Below, in pieces: positions 7,866 to 17,042 of a stretch of 64,000 bases of DNA. The notes beneath the pieces are model-generated. The model had not been told where the DNA came from, did not search any database, and was given only the letters and a program-made list of their open reading frames with translations. The position numbers and the translations under genes are program-made. Within the stretch, counting starts at the first letter, position 1. Each line of letters starts with the position of its first letter. Source of the stretch: Methylocella tundrae (GTDB lineage Bacteria > Pseudomonadota > Alphaproteobacteria > Rhizobiales > Beijerinckiaceae); the NCBI RefSeq assembly GCF_038024855.1, contig NZ_CP139089.1, positions 1,302,001 to 1,366,000 of the forward strand. The letters are read 5' to 3'.

Positions 7866-9602
7866 ATGCTCTCCCAGTTTGTCGCATTCACGTCGCTCGG
7901 CCGCAGAGCGCTGCCCAATCAATATGACGTGCTCGCCCTTGCGCTGATCTTCGCCGCCTTCATCGCGGCGGCGCATCTCTCGAGCGGCCTGACTTTGCCG
8001 ATCGCCGCGCCGGAATCGACGGTCACTTCGCTTGATTATGCGCTTTTGCCCTATTACGCGCTGCGCACGACTCTGCGCATGTTCGCAGCGATGGGACTTT
8101 CGCTGGTCTTTACCTTTATCTATGCGACGCTCGCCGCCAAGAGCCGTCGCGCCGAGCTTGTCCTCATTCCCATCCTCGACGTTCTCCAGTCCGTTCCTAT
8201 TCTCGGCTTTCTCTCTTTCACGGTGACCTTTTTTCTCGGGTTGTTTCCGGGCTCCATTCTCGGCGCCGAGTGCGCGGCCATCTTCGCCATTTTCACCTCG
8301 CAAGCCTGGAACATGGCGTTTTCCTTCTATCAGTCCCTGCGCAGCGTTCCGCGCGATCTGAACGAGGTGGCGCAGGGGTTCCAGCTTTCGGGGTGGCAGC
8401 GTTTTTGGCAATTGGACGCGCCCTTCGCCATGCCGGGGCTCATCTGGAACATGATGATGTCGATGTCGGGCGGCTGGTTCTTCGTCGTCGCCGCCGAGGC
8501 GATCTCGGTTGGCGACACGACCATCAAATTGCCCGGCATCGGCTCCTACCTCGCCCTCGCCATCGAACAGAAGCGGATAGACGCCGTCTTCGCGGCGATC
8601 GTCGCCATGGCCGTCGTCATCCTGCTCTATGACCAATTGTTGTTTCGCCCCCTTGTCGCCTTCGGATCGCGCTTTCGCGTCGAACTTTCGGCCGGCCAGG
8701 TCGAGGCGCGATCATGGGTCGCGCAAATGTTCGCGCGCACGCGCTGGCTCCGCGCTTTGACGCATCCGCCGGCCCAGCTTTTCCAGAGCATCGCTCTGCT
8801 GCGCCTGCAATGGCCGCGAGCGGCGGTTCGCCCGGGCGCGGCAAATCCGCTCATGAGCCGCATCATCGACATAGTCTGGCTGCTCGCGATCGCCGCGGTA
8901 ATCCTTTGGGCGGGGCGTCAGATCGTCCAATATGTGAGCACTGAACTGAGCTGGAGCGATTTCTGGGTCAGCGTCGAATACACATGTTTCACCATGCTCC
9001 GCGTCATCATCTTGATGATTCTTGCGACGATCGTCTGGGTTCCTGTCGGCGTCTGGATTGGCCTTCGGCCCCGGATCGCGGAAAAAGTTCAGCCGCTGGC
9101 GCAATTCCTCGCAGCCTTTCCGGCCAATGTGATCTTTCCCATCGCCGTCGTCCTCATCTTGAGGTTTTCGCTCAATCCCGACATCTGGCTCAGCCCCCTT
9201 ATCGTCTTCGGCACGCAATGGTACATTCTGTTCAATGTGATCGCCGGCGCTTCGGCCTTTCCGAATGATCTCAAGGAAGCCGTCGCGGGTTTTCGCATTC
9301 GTGGCTGGGACTGGTGGAAGAGCGTCATCATCCCGGCGGTGTTCCCGTTTTACGTGACCGGCGCCTTGACGGCTTCCGGCGGCTCATGGAACGCCGCGAT
9401 CGTCGCCGAATATGTGAAGTGGGGCGACAAGACGATATCGGCGCATGGCATTGGCGCCTATATCGCCAAGGCGACCGAGGACGGCGACTTCCCGAAGATC
9501 GTGCTCGGCGTCGCCGTGATGTCGGTCTTCGTCATCTTGTTCAACCGGCTGCTGTGGCGGCCTCTGTTTGGTCTGGCCGAACGCCGCCTGCGTTTGGATT
9601 AA
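7866..9602 (+). CDS. ABC transporter, tandem-fused permease (NitT/TauT type)
   Basis: A 578-residue membrane protein made of two BPD_transp_1-type permease modules in one chain, one in about residues 60-270 and one in about 350-570. Each has the family pattern of membrane helices around an EA-like coupling loop (DLNEVAQGFQLSGWQRFWQL in the first, DLKEAVAGFRIRGWDWWKSV in the second). The ATPase follows 9 bases downstream, so the two make a complete inner-membrane importer core. Family members move nitrate, sulfonates, taurine or bicarbonate. No periplasmic binding protein is encoded next to it, so the substrate cannot be named. The ATG at 7866 is the first in-frame start. Confidence 0.85.
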   Translation: MLSQFVAFTSLGRRALPNQYDVLALALIFAAFIAAAHLSSGLTLPIAAPESTVTSLDYALLPYYALRTTLRMFAAMGLSLVFTFIYATLAAKSRRAELVLIPILDVLQSVPILGFLSFTVTFFLGLFPGSILGAECAAIFAIFTSQAWNMAFSFYQSLRSVPRDLNEVAQGFQLSGWQRFWQLDAPFAMPGLIWNMMMSMSGGWFFVVAAEAISVGDTTIKLPGIGSYLALAIEQKRIDAVFAAIVAMAVVILLYDQLLFRPLVAFGSRFRVELSAGQVEARSWVAQMFARTRWLRALTHPPAQLFQSIALLRLQWPRAAVRPGAANPLMSRIIDIVWLLAIAAVILWAGRQIVQYVSTELSWSDFWVSVEYTCFTMLRVIILMILATIVWVPVGVWIGLRPRIAEKVQPLAQFLAAFPANVIFPIAVVLILRFSLNPDIWLSPLIVFGTQWYILFNVIAGASAFPNDLKEAVAGFRIRGWDWWKSVIIPAVFPFYVTGALTASGGSWNAAIVAEYVKWGDKTISAHGIGAYIAKATEDGDFPKIVLGVAVMSVFVILFNRLLWRPLFGLAERRLRLD

Positions 9603-9611
9603 GGATGCCGC

Positions 9612-10946
9612 ATGCTTGACGCCGCCGCAAAAACCTCGCTCGGAACCCGCGAACCGCTTCTCGAAGTCAAAAACGTCAGCCAGCACTATCAGACCGGATC
9701 GGGCGAGCAGGGTCCCGCCGTTCTCGACAATGTCTCGCTCTCTTTGAAAGAGGACGAGATCGTCGGCCTGCTCGGACGCTCCGGCTGCGGCAAATCATCT
9801 CTTTTGCGCATCGTCTCCGGCCTTGTCAGACCGGCCAGCGGCGACGTCAGCTATCTCGGCGCGCCGGTCGAGGGGCCGGTCGACGGCGTGGCGATGGTGT
9901 TCCAGAGTTTCGCGCTTTTCCCGTGGCTTTCCGTGCTCGCCAATGTGGAGCTTGGCCTTCGTGCTCGAAAAGTGCCGAAGGAGGAGGCAAGGCGGCGCGC
10001 TCTGAAGGCGATCGACCTCATCGGCCTTGATGGTTTCGAATCCGCTTTTCCAAAGGAGCTCTCGGGCGGCATGCGCCAGCGCGTCGGCTTCGCCCGCGCC
10101 CTTGTCGTGCATCCGAACATTTTGTTGATGGACGAGCCCTTTTCGGCGCTCGACGTCCTCACCGCCGAGACCCTGCGCACCGATCTTCTCGACCTTTGGG
10201 TCGAAGGGCGCATGCCGATCAAATCAATCCTGATGGTGACGCATAATATCGAAGAGGCGGTGTTGATGTGCAATCGCATCATCGTCCTCGCCTCCAATCC
10301 GGGCCGCATCGCCGCCGAGATCACGGTGACGCTACAGCATCCGCGCAATCGCCTCGATCCCGAATTCCGCCAGCTCGTCGACAAGATCTACGCGCTGATG
10401 ACGAAGCGTCCCGAGCCTGTCTCTCCCGGCCGCGAGGGGACCTTTCCAGGCCTTGGCTTTGCGATGGCCTTGCCTCAAGTCTCAACCAACACCCTCGCCG
10501 GCATGATCGAAGAAGTCGCCGCCGAACCCTATCATGGCCGCGCCGATCTGCCGGCGCTCGCCGACAGCCTGCAAATGGAGATCGACGAGCTGTTCCCCGT
10601 CGGCGAAACCCTGCAACTGCTGCGCTTCGCCGAAATTGAGGAAGGCGACATCAAGCTGACCCCCGCCGGCGCGCGCTTCGCCGACCTTGAAACCGACGCC
10701 CGCAAAAAGCTTTTCGGCGATCATCTGCTCGCCTATCTGCCGCTCGCAGCGCGCATCAAGGCGGTGCTGGAAGAGCGCCCGAGCCATACCGCGCGAGCAA
10801 CCCGTTTCCTTGGGGAGCTCGAGGATTACATGTCCGAGGAATATGCCGAGCAGACGCTCAAAAGCGTCATCACCTGGGGCCGGTACGGCGAGGTCTTCGC
10901 CTATGATGAGAGCTCGGAAACGCTGAGCCTCGAGAATCCGCAATAG
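9612..10946 (+). CDS. ABC transporter ATP-binding protein with AAA-associated C-terminal domain
   Basis: A 444-residue protein. Residues 1-260 are a classic ABC ATPase: Walker A GRSGCGKSS (55-63), signature LSGGMRQRV (about 152-160), Walker B LLMDEPFSALD (about 173-183) and H-loop THNIEEA. Residues 300-440 form an extra domain that matches the AAA-associated C-terminal region found on some nitrate/sulfonate-type ATPases (named from memory). It probably has a regulatory role. Only 9 bases separate it from the fused permease, so the two genes form an operon for an importer. A palindromic repeat follows the stop codon directly. Confidence 0.85.
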   Translation: MLDAAAKTSLGTREPLLEVKNVSQHYQTGSGEQGPAVLDNVSLSLKEDEIVGLLGRSGCGKSSLLRIVSGLVRPASGDVSYLGAPVEGPVDGVAMVFQSFALFPWLSVLANVELGLRARKVPKEEARRRALKAIDLIGLDGFESAFPKELSGGMRQRVGFARALVVHPNILLMDEPFSALDVLTAETLRTDLLDLWVEGRMPIKSILMVTHNIEEAVLMCNRIIVLASNPGRIAAEITVTLQHPRNRLDPEFRQLVDKIYALMTKRPEPVSPGREGTFPGLGFAMALPQVSTNTLAGMIEEVAAEPYHGRADLPALADSLQMEIDELFPVGETLQLLRFAEIEEGDIKLTPAGARFADLETDARKKLFGDHLLAYLPLAARIKAVLEERPSHTARATRFLGELEDYMSEEYAEQTLKSVITWGRYGEVFAYDESSETLSLENPQ

Positions 10947-11040
10947 AGCATGATCCCGAAAAGTTGCTGACTTTTCATCCCCAGTATGGATTAAAACAAG
11001 CCCTAAAGAGCGGAATGCAATTCCGCTTAAATGCGTTCTG
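10947..11040. repeat. Palindromic intergenic repeat of the GATCCCGAAAAGT family
   Basis: It starts right after the ATPase stop. It carries GATCCCGAAAAGT (10952-10964), seen again in reverse orientation at 25602-25614. A second perfect hairpin has arms GCGGAAT (11010-11016) and ATTCCGC (11020-11026). Mosaic repeats of this type are widespread between genes in Hyphomicrobiales. It may act as a mild transcript-end structure for the ABC operon. Confidence 0.65.
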
Positions 11041-11059
11041 CTCCAGAGGGACGACCGAT

Positions 11060-12475
11060 ATGTTCTCCCGGCGCGCGTTTCTTGGCGGCTCGCTTGCGAC
11101 CTGCGCGACATCTTTCGCACGCGGGCAAACAAGCGAGCCGCAGCCGACGATCCTGCGGCTGGAGCGCCGCGACATCGAGGTGAACGGCAAGGCTGCTTCC
11201 ATTCTGGACATTCGTCAGCCGGGCGGCATGCTTGGCGTCGAGACGGAAGTCGGCAAGGCTTTTCGCGTGCGCGTCGAAAATCACCTCTCGGAACCGAGCC
11301 TCATTCACTGGCATGGGCTGAAGCCGCCGTGGCGACAGGATGGCGTGCCCGGCATCTCTTCGCCGCCGATCGCGCCGGGCGAATCCGCCGATTACGACTT
11401 CCCGCTCACATTCGACGGGACATTCTTCATGCATTCGCATCAGGGACTGCAGGAGCAGCTGCTGATGTCCGCGCCCTTGATCATCCGCGATCCTCAGGCG
11501 CCGAAGCAGCAGGAAATCATCATCGAACTCGCCGATTTCAGCTTTACGCCGCCGGAGGAGATCTATGCGGGGCTGCGCAAGCCCGCCATGGGCGTCATGA
11601 GCGGCATGTCTATGGGCGCCGGCATGGCCGATAAGCCGGACATGAAGATGGGCGGCGACGCAAAGCCCGACCTCAATGACGTCAAATATGACGCATTTCT
11701 CGCCAACCGCCGCACGCTGGCGGACCCCGAGGTCACGAAGGTCGAGGCTGGCGGGATGGCGCTGCTGCGCATCATCAATGGTTCGGCAATGAGCGCCTAT
11801 CATATTGATCTCGGACAGATCGAAGGCGATCTCGTCGCCGTCGACGGGCACGCCGTCGCGCCCATCCGGGCGCGGCGTTTTCCGATCGCGCCGGCGCAGC
11901 GGCTCGACATCGGCCTGATATTTCCGAAAGGACCGGGCGCCTATCCCATTCTGGCGATCCTCGAAGGAGATCGGAGCCAGACCGGCGTCATTCTCGTCGC
12001 GGGCGACGCCGAAGTCCGGCGCGCGCCGGAGCTTGCGGATCAAGCCTCGGCGCCGCTCGATTTCGATCTCGAAAGCCGGCTTCGCGCCGAAGATCCTCTG
12101 GCGGCGCAGCAGGCGGATCGGGTGCATAGGCTGGAGCTGACGGGCGCCATGTCAGGCTATCAATGGTCGATCAATGGCGTCGCCTACACGAAGGACACGC
12201 CGCCCTTGCCGGTCTTCGCCGGCGAGCGGGTGGAGCTCGTCTTCGTCAACAGGACAATGATGTCGCATCCAATGCATCTGCATGGCCATTTCTTTCAGGT
12301 CGTCGACATCAACGGCGAAAGGTTTGCCGGCGCGATGCGCGACACCGTGCTTGTGCCGCCAAAGACGACGGTGACGGTCGCCTTCGACGCAGACAATCCC
12401 GGCTGGTGGGCGCTCCACTGCCACCTGCTCTATCATATGGAGGCCGGCATGTTCACGACGATCCGCTACGTCTGA
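11060..12475 (+). CDS. Tat-exported multicopper oxidase
   Basis: A 471-residue periplasmic oxidase. It begins with a twin-arginine signal (SRRAFLGGS) and a cleavable hydrophobic stretch. Copper ligands are visible in order: IHWHGL and MHSHQG in the first cupredoxin domain, HPMHLHGHFF near residue 410, and HCHLLYHMEAGM at the C-terminus, with the type 1 Cys, His and axial Met. Between domains lies a Met-rich insert (about residues 178-205, many Met and Asp), as in copper-tolerance oxidases (CopA/CueO-like) that oxidise Cu(I). I chose the ATG at 11060 because AGAGGG lies 9 bases upstream and the signal peptide starts there; the frame is open further upstream through the repeat. The next gene is convergent. 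No copper ATPase or copZ is nearby. Confidence 0.87.
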   Translation: MFSRRAFLGGSLATCATSFARGQTSEPQPTILRLERRDIEVNGKAASILDIRQPGGMLGVETEVGKAFRVRVENHLSEPSLIHWHGLKPPWRQDGVPGISSPPIAPGESADYDFPLTFDGTFFMHSHQGLQEQLLMSAPLIIRDPQAPKQQEIIIELADFSFTPPEEIYAGLRKPAMGVMSGMSMGAGMADKPDMKMGGDAKPDLNDVKYDAFLANRRTLADPEVTKVEAGGMALLRIINGSAMSAYHIDLGQIEGDLVAVDGHAVAPIRARRFPIAPAQRLDIGLIFPKGPGAYPILAILEGDRSQTGVILVAGDAEVRRAPELADQASAPLDFDLESRLRAEDPLAAQQADRVHRLELTGAMSGYQWSINGVAYTKDTPPLPVFAGERVELVFVNRTMMSHPMHLHGHFFQVVDINGERFAGAMRDTVLVPPKTTVTVAFDADNPGWWALHCHLLYHMEAGMFTTIRYV

Positions 12476-12484
12476 GCCAATAGC

Positions 12485-13900
12485 TCATCCAAGGCTGAAC
12501 CAGAGCGTCGCAATGCCAAGGAACGATCCGTAGCCGACGACATCCGTCACCGTGGTGACGAAGGCGCTCGATGAGACCGCCGGATCAATGTCGAAATGAT
12601 CAAGGATTCTCGGGATCAAAATGCCACCGAGCGCGCCCGCGACAAGGTTGGTCAACATGGCGAGCGCGATGACGACGCCTATTCCGGCAAGGCCGAACCA
12701 ATAGCCGGCGACGACGCCGGTCAGAACGCCAAAGGCGGCGCCGTTCAAGGCTCCGACCAGAATCTCGCGCCAAAGAACGCGCGTGGCGTTGGAATGCGAC
12801 AGTTCCCTTGTCGCCAGGGCGCGCACCACCACCGTCATCGTCTGCGTCGCCGCATTGCCGCCCTGGCTCGCGACGATCGGCGCGAGCACGGCGAGCGCCA
12901 CCATTTTTTGCAGCGAACCCTCGAACAGCCCGAGCACAGCGGACGCGACGAAGGCGGTGATCAGATTGACGAAGAGCCAGACGAAGCGGCTTTTGGTGGT
13001 CCACCAGACGGTATCGGAAAGCTCTTCCGATTCGGAGACGCCGCCGAGCGCCTTCAGATTGGCGTCGGCCTCCTCCTGTATGACGTCGACGACGTCATCG
13101 ATGGTGATGACCCCGACAAGACGCTCGCCCTCGTCGACGACGGCGACCGAGATGAGATTGTAGCGCTCAAAGACACGGGCGACATCCTCCTGATCCTCGG
13201 TCACTTCCACCCGGCGGCGGTCCGATGACATGATGTCCTGGAGCAAGGCCGTGCTTCTGGCGCGCAGCAATGTGTCGAGGAACAGCGTTCCGAGTAGCCG
13301 GTGCGCCGGATCGACGATAAATATCTCGAAGAATGAGTCCGGCAGGTCGGCTTCATCGGCGTCGCGCATGACGTCGATCGCCTGCCCCGCCGTCCAATAG
13401 GGCGGCGCCGTCACAAAGGTCGTCTGCATCAGACGGCCGGCCGAATGCTCCGGATAGTCGAGCGAGCGTTGCAATTGCGCGCGATCAATCGGCGGCAGCG
13501 CGCCCAGAATTTCGGCCTGGTCCTCCGGCTCGAGATCTTCGAGCAGGGTCACGGCATCGTCGCTCTCGAGTTCGCGCACGCCCTCGGCGACGGCCCGGTT
13601 CGGCAATTCCTCAAGAATTTCGTCGCGAATATTGGCGTCGATTTCGGTCAGCGCGGCAAAGTCGAAGTGCGGCCCCATCAATTCGACCAGCCTCAATCGC
13701 TGATCGGAATCGAGCGCGACGAGAAGCGCGCCAAGATCGGACTCGTGCAGGGCGCCGGCGAGCTCGACGACGCCCTCAGCATCGCCGGCCGCGAGCGCCG
13801 CCTTCACTTTATCGAGAAATTCCGATTTGAAGCCGCCATCTTCATCGTAGATCGATGCGGAGCCGGCGGCGATGAGGTCCTGCTCTTCCATATCGGCCAT
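12485..13900 (-). CDS. mgtE: MgtE family magnesium transporter
   Basis: A 471-residue protein with the full MgtE layout. A superhelical N domain (about residues 20-140) holds acidic motifs such as LLEDLEPEDQAEIL. A CBS pair follows (about 140-270, ending VVDEGERLVGVITIDDVVDVI). The C-terminal pore domain of five helices (about 300-471) has the selectivity-type segment APIVASQGGNAATQT. The protein is a homodimeric inner-membrane Mg2+ channel gated by cytosolic Mg2+ bound to the N and CBS domains. The gene stands alone and converges with the multicopper oxidase, with 9 bases between their stops. Confidence 0.93.
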   Translation of the reverse strand: MADMEEQDLIAAGSASIYDEDGGFKSEFLDKVKAALAAGDAEGVVELAGALHESDLGALLVALDSDQRLRLVELMGPHFDFAALTEIDANIRDEILEELPNRAVAEGVRELESDDAVTLLEDLEPEDQAEILGALPPIDRAQLQRSLDYPEHSAGRLMQTTFVTAPPYWTAGQAIDVMRDADEADLPDSFFEIFIVDPAHRLLGTLFLDTLLRARSTALLQDIMSSDRRRVEVTEDQEDVARVFERYNLISVAVVDEGERLVGVITIDDVVDVIQEEADANLKALGGVSESEELSDTVWWTTKSRFVWLFVNLITAFVASAVLGLFEGSLQKMVALAVLAPIVASQGGNAATQTMTVVVRALATRELSHSNATRVLWREILVGALNGAAFGVLTGVVAGYWFGLAGIGVVIALAMLTNLVAGALGGILIPRILDHFDIDPAVSSSAFVTTVTDVVGYGSFLGIATLWFSLG

Positions 13901-14020
13901 GCCCGCGATCGATCCTCGTCAGCCTGTGCAATCTGGTTCATAGAGTGCTTTTATGATCTGGCAAATCGACAAGCAGCCGAAACCTCCGGGCGGCGCTTGA
14001 GTTTCATGTGGAGGCGCACA

Positions 14021-14992
14021 ATGCCCGCGGGCAAGATGCTGCGAGCGGGCGCGCCGCGCGCGAGCTGTCTCGCGGTGGGTCTATGGATGGGCGCGGCGGC
14101 GGCCGCGGCTCCGCCCTCTGTCGGGGCCTGCGGGCCGGACAAGCTCGGCGTCAGCCGCACCTTGTCCCTGAACACGCAGGGCGGATTTGAAGCCGGCCTC
14201 AAAACCTATCCGAGGACGCTCGCGCTCGCCGACCATGAAATCGTCCTGACCTTCGACGACGGCCCGGCCAGCGGCTCGACCGCCAAGGTGCTGGACGCTC
14301 TCGCCGCCGAATGCGTCAAGGCGACGTTTTTTCTCATCGGCCGCAATGCGCAAAGCCTCCCGCGCCTGGTGCGGCGCGAAATCGCCGAAGGGCATAGCGT
14401 CGCCCATCATACGTTTTCGCATCCGGCCGCGACCCTGCGCCGCCTCAGCGAAGCCGCCGCCAAAGTGGATATCGACAGGGGCTTTGCGGCCGACGACAAG
14501 GCCGCCTATGGGGCGCCCGGCGCGGAGCCGCGCGTAAAATTCTTCAGATTTCCCGGCTTTGCCGATACGCCAGAGCTCGACGCCTGGCTCGCCTCGCGCA
14601 ATATCGCAATCTTCGGCGCCGATGTCTGGGCCTCCGACTGGCTGCCGATGTCGCCGAAGGCCGAGCTTGCCCTTATCCTTTCCCGGCTCGAGCAGACGAA
14701 GGGCGGCATCCTTTTGATGCATGACATCAAGGCGCAAACCGCGGCGATGCTGCCGGATCTCTTGCGCGAATTGAAGCAGCGCGGCTTCCATATCGTGCAT
14801 ATCCAGCAGGGCGACGATCCGCCGCCGCTGCGCCCTGCCCCCTCCGGCTGGACGTCCGAAACGGAAAAGATCATCTCGCAGATTTTTTCGCAGGAATCCG
14901 CGCAAAAAAGCCGCGGCGCAGCGGGAAAAGGCGGCGCGGGAAAAGCCGCGATTCCGCAAATTCCCGAGGGCTCCGGCGCAGCGCGCCCTTAA
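14021..14992 (+). CDS. Polysaccharide deacetylase (NodB/CE4) family, secreted
   Basis: A 323-residue protein with an N-terminal signal-like segment rich in Ala (about residues 10-30). The CE4 fold shows motif 1 LTFDDGPA (metal-binding Asp pair) and motif 2 HSVAHHTFSHP (metal His residues). The late GGILLMHDIK fits the final catalytic His motif. The frame stays open far upstream (to 13445), but that part is antisense to mgtE. I therefore chose the ATG at 14021 with GGAGG 6 bases before it. The C-terminal tail (about residues 280-323) is Gly/Ala/Lys-rich and probably disordered. Family members remove acetyl groups from peptidoglycan, chitin-like or exopolysaccharide chains. Confidence 0.85.
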   Translation: MPAGKMLRAGAPRASCLAVGLWMGAAAAAAPPSVGACGPDKLGVSRTLSLNTQGGFEAGLKTYPRTLALADHEIVLTFDDGPASGSTAKVLDALAAECVKATFFLIGRNAQSLPRLVRREIAEGHSVAHHTFSHPAATLRRLSEAAAKVDIDRGFAADDKAAYGAPGAEPRVKFFRFPGFADTPELDAWLASRNIAIFGADVWASDWLPMSPKAELALILSRLEQTKGGILLMHDIKAQTAAMLPDLLRELKQRGFHIVHIQQGDDPPPLRPAPSGWTSETEKIISQIFSQESAQKSRGAAGKGGAGKAAIPQIPEGSGAARP

Positions 14993-15019
14993 AAAAAACG
15001 ACGCCTGCTTTGGCGTCGT
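14991..15019 (-). terminator. Rho-independent terminator of tRNA-Leu
   Basis: Read on the minus strand, arms ACGACGCC and GGCGTCGT (15012-15019 and 14998-15005) with a 6-base loop are followed by eight T. It lies 27 bases past the tRNA end and overlaps the deacetylase stop codon. Confidence 0.85.
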
Positions 15020-15045
15020 CATCGCGCTCAAGAGCGCGAAAAGAT

Positions 15046-15130
15046 TGGTGCGGCCAAGAGGACTCGAACCTCCACCCCTTTCAGGACTAGCACCTCAAGC
15101 TAGCGCGTCTACCAGTTCCGCCATGGCCGC
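15046..15130 (-). tRNA. tRNA-Leu (anticodon GAG)
   Basis: An 85-base tRNA including an encoded CCA. The acceptor stem GCGGCCA pairs with TGGCCGC. The long variable arm typical of Leu is present, and the anticodon loop TTGAGGT gives GAG. The T arm reads GGTTCGAGTCC. A terminator follows immediately. Confidence 0.93.
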
Positions 15131-15354
15131 GGATAACCGTGCTTGTGAGCAAGAAGCTCCGCACGGGGCAGGCGCGTCGTCTAACAAATGCGTGGGCCGC
15201 TGGCAAGGCCGCGTTGGGGATTTCCGCCGATCGCGTGAGAAGGCGCAAAAAGTGCAGACTCCCGGCCCCGGATCGTGCAGAGCATAATCGCAATGCGCGC
15301 CGTTTTCCGGCCGATCCCGCGACGATATGGAAAGACAAGCAGGCCTGACGAATC

Positions 15355-16074
15355 ATGACCTCACGCGACAGGCTGGAAACAGGTTCATGGAAGCGGACGG
15401 ACGGCGCGCCCGTCGAATGGCGTGTGTCCGGCGGACTAACGCCCTACGCGGCTGCGCTCGCCTTCATGGAGGAGCGAGCCGTGGCAATCGCCGCCGACGA
15501 GGCGCGGGAACAAGTGTGGCTCCTCGAACATCCGCCGATCTATACGGCGGGAACGTCGGCGAAAGAGGCCGATCTCGTCGATGCGCGCTTTCCTGTGCAC
15601 AAGACCGGCCGGGGGGGCCAATATACCTATCACGGACCCGGCCAGCGGGTCGCTTACGTGATGCTCGACCTCAGGCGGCGCCGGCCCGACATCCGCGCCT
15701 TTGTCGCGGCCCTCGAGAGCTGGATCATCGCGACGCTCGACGCCTTTAACGTCACAGGAGGCCGGCGCGAGGATCGGGTCGGCGTGTGGACGCCGCGGCC
15801 GGACAAGCCGCGTGGGCTGGGCGGCGAAATCGCCGAGGACAAAATCGCCGCGATCGGCATCCGCATCAAGCGCTGGGTGTCGTTCCACGGCGTTTCCCTG
15901 AACGTTGAGCCCGATCTGTCGCATTTTTCCGGCATCGTTCCGTGCGGCATCGCGACGGCGCATTATGGCGTGACGAGCCTCGTTGATCTTGGCCTTCCGA
16001 TCGCCATGAGCGACGTCGACGCGATTCTGGCGCGCGAATTCGAAGCGATTTTCGGCCCGATCCTTCGAATTTAG
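15355..16074 (+). CDS. lipB: Octanoyl-[acyl carrier protein]:protein N-octanoyltransferase
   Basis: A 239-residue LipB. It transfers octanoate from octanoyl-ACP to the lipoyl domains of 2-oxoacid dehydrogenases and the glycine cleavage H protein, the first step of lipoate assembly in the cytosol. Family motifs are clear: [12 protein letters not shown] (about 86-97), the Lys of DKIAAIGI (about 161-168) and the catalytic Cys in FSGIVPCGI (about 194-202). Its length is normal for alphaproteobacteria. It converges with the GNAT-like gene on the minus strand and is not next to lipA. Confidence 0.95.
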   Translation: MTSRDRLETGSWKRTDGAPVEWRVSGGLTPYAAALAFMEERAVAIAADEAREQVWLLEHPPIYTAGTSAKEADLVDARFPVHKTGRGGQYTYHGPGQRVAYVMLDLRRRRPDIRAFVAALESWIIATLDAFNVTGGRREDRVGVWTPRPDKPRGLGGEIAEDKIAAIGIRIKRWVSFHGVSLNVEPDLSHFSGIVPCGIATAHYGVTSLVDLGLPIAMSDVDAILAREFEAIFGPILRI

Positions 16075-16085
16075 TGCTTTGCGAA

Positions 16086-17042
16086 TCAGCAAAGATAGCG
16101 ATTGGCGCGGCGCGCTTCCTTGAGATCCCAGACCAGTCGCCCGATGCCCGAGGTGCGCGTCACAATGTACCGCGGCGTCAAACGGCCGCCGAATCCGGCG
16201 TAAAAGGCGACGCTTTCATTGCTGCTTATGCCGTCGAAATCAAAAACGAGACCAAGTTGCATTGCATCCTGGACCGCTTCCCAGAGCAGAGAGCTCACGG
16301 CTCCATCATGGGCGTCCAAGCTGCGCGTCGTCATGAAATAATAGGCCGACGTCTTGTCCCAGATGCACCAGATCGCGGCGGTCAGACGATCGTCCTTGTC
16401 TCTTGCCGCATAAATGCGCCCGCGCTGGCGCAGCAGGCACTGTTCGGCGCAGGCGAGGACAGCATCCTTTTTATAATGATTTGGCAGGCCCCGCTCGCTG
16501 ACGTTCTTCTCGTAGAAGCGCCAGAAAAGTTCAGGATCGTTGATCGTTGACGCCTTCAAGATCTCCTGCGCCCTGCGAATCTGGCTGCGTTTCTTCTTGC
16601 GCATGCCGCTCCAGATGGCGTCAGCCGATTTTGGCGCAAGTTCCTGCGTGAACTGGACGGAGGTCGCAAATTTTTCCTGCTGAAAGGCGATGACGTCGGT
16701 CACGTCGCGCTGGCATTTATAATTATAGATGGCGGCGGGCGGCAGCTTGGCGATCAGTTCGCGCGTGATGGCGGTGCGATTATAGGCTTGGGCGTCCGCG
16801 TCTCCGCCGCCAGCGTCGATGGCGGGTCCGAGAACATGGGTCATACCAGGCGGGACGCTGAATTTCAGCCCGAATTTATTTTTCATGAAATAGGGCAGCC
16901 AGCCGACGCGTTTGCCGTTGGTTATAACCTCGACGCATTCATATCGACCGCCGGTGGCAATATCGAGCCACCATTTCTCATGATAAATGGTCGGCGCGAG
17001 CTCATCGATCATGACTTTTGGCGCTGGAAAAACATGTTCCAT
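16086..17042 (-). CDS. GNAT-fold (FemAB/Acetyltransf_6-like) protein
   Basis: A 318-residue cytosolic protein. The region of about residues 150-290 reads as the FemAB/BioF2-like GNAT fold. It has KKKRSQIRRAQ, a central GRIYAARDKDDRLTAAIWCIWD and SSLLWEAVQDAMQLG, and ends with FYAGFGG. Such proteins are frequent in exopolysaccharide and peptidoglycan-modifying loci and transfer an acyl or aminoacyl group. The actual substrate is unknown. A strong GGGAGG ribosome binding site precedes the ATG at 17042. The upstream region is unusually AT-rich, which hints at local acquisition. The neighbours are housekeeping genes and give no functional clue. Confidence 0.65.
   Translation of the reverse strand: MEHVFPAPKVMIDELAPTIYHEKWWLDIATGGRYECVEVITNGKRVGWLPYFMKNKFGLKFSVPPGMTHVLGPAIDAGGGDADAQAYNRTAITRELIAKLPPAAIYNYKCQRDVTDVIAFQQEKFATSVQFTQELAPKSADAIWSGMRKKKRSQIRRAQEILKASTINDPELFWRFYEKNVSERGLPNHYKKDAVLACAEQCLLRQRGRIYAARDKDDRLTAAIWCIWDKTSAYYFMTTRSLDAHDGAVSSLLWEAVQDAMQLGLVFDFDGISSNESVAFYAGFGGRLTPRYIVTRTSGIGRLVWDLKEARRANRYLC

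Noticed and set aside
13445-14020. N-terminal extension of the polysaccharide deacetylase
   Set aside because: It runs antisense through mgtE; the ATG at 14021 has a good ribosome binding site and starts a signal-like segment.
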